Shown: positions 50,619-53,170 of the stretch, piece by piece
Numbering within the stretch: the first letter of the stretch is position 1
How the letters are laid out: the number at the start of each line of letters is the position of its first letter
From: Microcoleus sp. EPA2
GTDB taxonomy: Bacteria > Cyanobacteriota > Cyanobacteriia > Cyanobacteriales > Microcoleaceae
Reading direction: 5' to 3'
Assembly (NCBI GenBank): GCA_020882975.1
Contig: JAHRFD010000005.1
Location: 1-53,170 of the forward strand
DNA: 53,170 nt
Position numbers and translations under genes: made by a program
Notes under the pieces: generated by a model
The model's input: the letters and a program-made list of their open reading frames with translations, nothing else
What the model was told of the DNA's origin: nothing
The model's database searches: none

Positions 50619-52148
50619 TTACAGTCTGCGCCACTTACGGCCGTCTCGATTAATTAGCAATTCTGCCTCGGCGGGTTCCCAGGTACCTGCTTCATACTGA
50701 GGCACTAGGGCGGGATCGCTCGGTGCTTCCCAGGCCATGAGTGCTGGTGTGACAACCCGCCAAGCTTCTTCTACTTCATCAGAACGGGTGAACAAAGTTT
50801 GGTCGCCCAACATACAGTCAATCAAAAGTCGATCGTAAGCGTCCGAGGAAGTAACCCCAAAGGAAGAACCATAACTGAAATCCATATCCACCGTCCGCGT
50901 TCTTAAATCAGGTCCTGGCATTTTCGCCTCAAACCTTAGTGAAATCCCCTCATTGGGATGGACGCGCATCGTCAACACGTTAGGAGTGGTTTGTTGAGCA
51001 GCAGACTGAAAAATTAACAGTGGCACTTCGCGGAACTGAATCGCTATTTCGCTGACTTTTTTGGGCAATCGTTTGCCGGTGCGTAGGTAAAAAGGTACTC
51101 CCTGCCAGCGCCAGTTGTCGATCGCAAACTTCATCGCCACAAAAGTAGGTGTCATTGAGTTAGGATTGACTCCTGGTTCGGTGCGATATCCGGGCACTGG
51201 CTTGCCTTTCATCCAGCCGGCGGAATACTGTCCGCGAATTGCAGAATTCTCTAAGTTATGCAAGTCAGCTAACCGTGTTGCTTGCAAAACTTTCATCTTT
51301 TCGGTGCGGATGCTGTCAGCGTCTAGGGAGTTTGGCGGTTCCATCGCTGTCAGACAAAAAATCTGCATCAAATGGTTTTGGAGCATATCCCGTAAAGCCC
51401 CAGAGGATTCGTAGTAACCGGCTCGGTCTTCTACCCCTACTGTTTCTGCCACTGTAATTTGTACGTGATCGACAAATTGGCGGTTCCACAGTGGCTCGAA
51501 AATTGCATTCGCAAACCGGAACACCATCAGATTTTGAACTGTTTCTTTGCCCAAATAGTGGTCGATTCGGTACACTTGCTGTTCTTGACAAACCTGCTGC
51601 ACTACTCGATTGAGAGCTTTTGCCGAACTTAAATCGCGGCCGAAGGGTTTTTCAATTACTAAGCGGTGCTTCAGGGGGTCTGTGAGCATTTTGGCTGCCC
51701 CCAGTTGCCGAATTGCTTCGGGAAAGAAGTTGGGGGAAACGGAAAGATAAAATATATGGTTGCCGCGGGTTCTCCTTTGTTGGTCAAGTTCCCCTAAAAA
51801 AGCTTTCAGTTTTTGATAGCTTTCGGGGTTATCAATATCGCCTGGACAGTAGAACAAACCTTGAGCAAAATCTTGCCAAAATTCTTCATTGGCAATGCCA
51901 CCACCAAATTCTTCAACGCCTTCCCGCATTTGCTCTCGGAAGTAATCGTGACTCCAAGGGCGGCGTGCCACTCCCACCACGGTAGTTTCTGGTGGCAGGC
52001 GTCGATCGCGCTTCATCTGATAAATTGCTGGTACGAGTTTGCGCTGGGTGAGATCCCCGGAAGCTCCGAAGATTACCAGAATTTGCGGTTCCGGCACTCG
52101 TTCTTTTCGCAAACCTACCCGCAGCGGGTTTTCAAGTATTGTTACCAT
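50619..52148 (-). CDS. zwf: Glucose-6-phosphate 1-dehydrogenase
   Basis: A 509-residue enzyme. The NADP-binding motif is [20 protein letters not shown], and the substrate site is [35 protein letters not shown] and [11 protein letters not shown] are also typical. It begins the oxidative pentose phosphate pathway, the main night-time NADPH source in cyanobacteria. Its ATG is four bases from the stop of the ParB-like gene, so the two are probably co-transcribed. opcA follows downstream, as in other cyanobacteria; fbp is not upstream here. Confidence 0.98.
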   Translation of the reverse strand: MVTILENPLRVGLRKERVPEPQILVIFGASGDLTQRKLVPAIYQMKRDRRLPPETTVVGVARRPWSHDYFREQMREGVEEFGGGIANEEFWQDFAQGLFYCPGDIDNPESYQKLKAFLGELDQQRRTRGNHIFYLSVSPNFFPEAIRQLGAAKMLTDPLKHRLVIEKPFGRDLSSAKALNRVVQQVCQEQQVYRIDHYLGKETVQNLMVFRFANAIFEPLWNRQFVDHVQITVAETVGVEDRAGYYESSGALRDMLQNHLMQIFCLTAMEPPNSLDADSIRTEKMKVLQATRLADLHNLENSAIRGQYSAGWMKGKPVPGYRTEPGVNPNSMTPTFVAMKFAIDNWRWQGVPFYLRTGKRLPKKVSEIAIQFREVPLLIFQSAAQQTTPNVLTMRVHPNEGISLRFEAKMPGPDLRTRTVDMDFSYGSSFGVTSSDAYDRLLIDCMLGDQTLFTRSDEVEEAWRVVTPALMAWEAPSDPALVPQYEAGTWEPAEAELLINRDGRKWRRL

Positions 52149-52152
52149 GTTT

Positions 52153-52959
52153 CTATTTTGCTCCTTCTAATGCTGTGAGTCTTGCGAGTACAGCTTGATA
52201 ATTGTTTGTCATTTCTGCTAGTTGTTCGGTCAGGGAGTTAATCTGTCCTTCGTATTCTGCCTTGAGTTCAGCTCTAACTTCTTCTCGAATTTTTCTTCTC
52301 TCAACCGCCAGACGGACTTCCCAATCTCGATCGCGCTGTAGCAATTCAGCTTTCAACTGCCTGTTTTCGGCTCGCAGTTGCTCCATTTCCCACGCCACAG
52401 CAGCAGCACGCCGATCCCTCTCTCTGTTTTGTTCTCGGATTTCCTCTCTAAGCCGCTTATTGTCCGATCGCAATTTCTCCAGTTCAGAATCAGTATCTTT
52501 AGGCGTTCGCCCGCTTCCTAATGATGGAAATCGCTGGTCAACCAAGCGCTGAACTGCTGCACCAGTAGGCATACCATTCGGCGATGATTCTAATGCCTCT
52601 TGCCAAATTTCGAGTTGCTGTTCAGGCGATAATCCTGCTAGAGGACGGACTTGGCGCTCGTGGGCTGGAATTTTGACACCCATGGGTGTCAAATTTTCGA
52701 TTACCCGTGCCGCTCCTATCAATCTATCTGCTGTCCGTCTTACTATGCCCCACTTATCCTGACAATAAGCTTCAAAACTTTTTTGGCTTTCCCTGTACAG
52801 TTTCTGTTCTCGAATCTCGTCAAGGGCTTTACCCACTTCGTAAAAAGTTTGAAGTCCATTTTCTACAATCGATTCCAGTTTTTGAAGCCTAGCCCGTTCA
52901 TTGGCATCAAGTTGGTCGGTTGGATACTCGCTTTTTAGTAAGGTATTGGTATTTGGCAT
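52153..52959 (-). CDS. ParB-like DNA-binding coiled-coil protein
   Basis: A 268-residue protein. The N-terminal ~110 residues resemble the helix-turn-helix part of ParB/DUF3102-type proteins: [47 protein letters not shown] and [20 protein letters not shown]. Residues ~155-265 form a long coiled coil ([20 protein letters not shown]). Such genes are common on plasmids and phages. A 22-bp palindrome lies inside its coding sequence and two related palindromes lie upstream. It abuts zwf, an unusual partner. The function is unknown; sequence-specific DNA binding is inferred. Confidence 0.75.
   Translation of the reverse strand: MPNTNTLLKSEYPTDQLDANERARLQKLESIVENGLQTFYEVGKALDEIREQKLYRESQKSFEAYCQDKWGIVRRTADRLIGAARVIENLTPMGVKIPAHERQVRPLAGLSPEQQLEIWQEALESSPNGMPTGAAVQRLVDQRFPSLGSGRTPKDTDSELEKLRSDNKRLREEIREQNRERDRRAAAVAWEMEQLRAENRQLKAELLQRDRDWEVRLAVERRKIREEVRAELKAEYEGQINSLTEQLAEMTNNYQAVLARLTALEGAK
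52672..52693. promoter_or_regulatory. 22-bp palindrome (ACCCATGGGT core) in the ParB-like gene
   Basis: A perfect palindrome with half-site TTTGACACCCA. It shares the ACCCATGGGT core with two upstream sites and codes the LTPMGV part of the protein. Confidence 0.75.
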
Positions 52960-53031
52960 AGCAATTTCTCAGCGGCTGTAGATGGAAAATTGGAGTTAGA
53001 TTTTCTGGGGAGAGTCGTGCTAGAGGATCGA

Positions 53032-53170
53032 CTAGATTTTTCTTTTTGAGATTTTTGAGACCCATGGGTCTCACTTTTCCCGGTTCGGGATTCAAAACTC
53101 AGGATTGAGGAACCAAAATCATAGTTGATTTTTCTTTTTGGGATTTTTGAGACCCATGGGTCTCACTTTT
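53032..53170. repeat. Two ~46-bp direct repeats with palindromic core
   Basis: TTTTTCTTTTTGAGATTTTT then TGAGACCCATGGGTCTCA (53056-53073), repeated 92 bp on with one change before the palindrome (53148-53165) and cut by the window edge. On the minus strand each copy codes KVRPMGLKN-L/P-KKKN, and the first goes on DPLARLSPEN, resembling the [10 protein letters not shown] part of the adjacent gene. Probably a decayed partial duplication or an operator array. Confidence 0.8.

Noticed and set aside
1..53170. tRNA or rRNA genes
   Set aside because: No cloverleaf or rRNA sequence was recognised in the intergenic regions; a tRNA scan was not possible.

Overview
The window comes from a filamentous, non-heterocystous-looking cyanobacterium of the Oscillatoria/Microcoleus/Kamptonema type. 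The evidence is a dense spread of GCGATCGC-like (HIP1) octamers and cyanobacteria-typical genes: Mg-chelatase ChlD, a one-helix high-light-inducible protein, OpcA next to zwf, DUF3386, DUF1824 and KGK-domain proteins, a GH57 glycosidase and a PEP-CTERM protein. There are also many heptanucleotide tandem repeats and short GC-rich palindromes between genes and sometimes inside them. The genus is inferred from general sequence character only.

Layout. 1-3.4 kb is accessory: a GVA-repeat membrane protein running off the left edge, an HTH-ATPase, a small membrane protein, a nucleotidyltransferase-like protein and a VapC remnant. 3.4-5.9 kb holds lepA and a small RHH-like protein. 6.4-18.6 kb is rich in signalling genes (two multidomain histidine kinases, a kinase-like protein without a catalytic domain, a PAS-only protein, one CheY-like receiver), broken by DUF3386, nfu and a GH57 enzyme. 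18.8-21.7 kb has small proteins, an hli gene with an HLR1 (RpaB) site, a roughly 200-bp foldback element, a NYN-domain nuclease and RNase III. 21.8-27.4 kb holds a polysaccharide deacetylase, DUF1824, glgA and an S9 peptidase expanded by a 36-bp minisatellite. 27.5-33.4 kb has a CRP-type operator, a NrtA/CmpA-type ABC transporter behind a c-di-AMP (ydaO/yuaA) riboswitch, and an SLC13/ArsB-like permease. 33.7-40.3 kb holds a histidine kinase, chlD, a PEP-CTERM protein, a Bax-inhibitor-1-like protein and a radical SAM/TPR fusion. 40.5-48.7 kb holds Uma2, prfB with its programmed +1 frameshift, rpsU, an AtzE/AtzG amidase pair, a KGK protein, an FkbM methyltransferase, an AllA-like lyase and cobB. 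49-53.2 kb has a coiled-coil ParB-like gene, zwf and opcA on the minus strand, with repeated palindromes at the right edge.

The theme that stands out is invasion of reading frames by sequences that look intergenic. The HTH-ATPase, S9 peptidase, ChlD, AtzE and CobB genes each carry an in-frame palindromic or low-complexity insert in a linker, and another repeat supplies the start region of atzE. The best candidates for something undescribed are the GVA-protein/HTH-ATPase pair, the foldback RNA/NYN/RNase III neighbourhood, the c-di-AMP riboswitch on an NrtA-type transporter, the CRP operator followed by half-sites about 22 bp apart, and the shared palindromes around the ParB-like gene upstream of zwf. 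All start sites and functions were read by eye; no database search was run.
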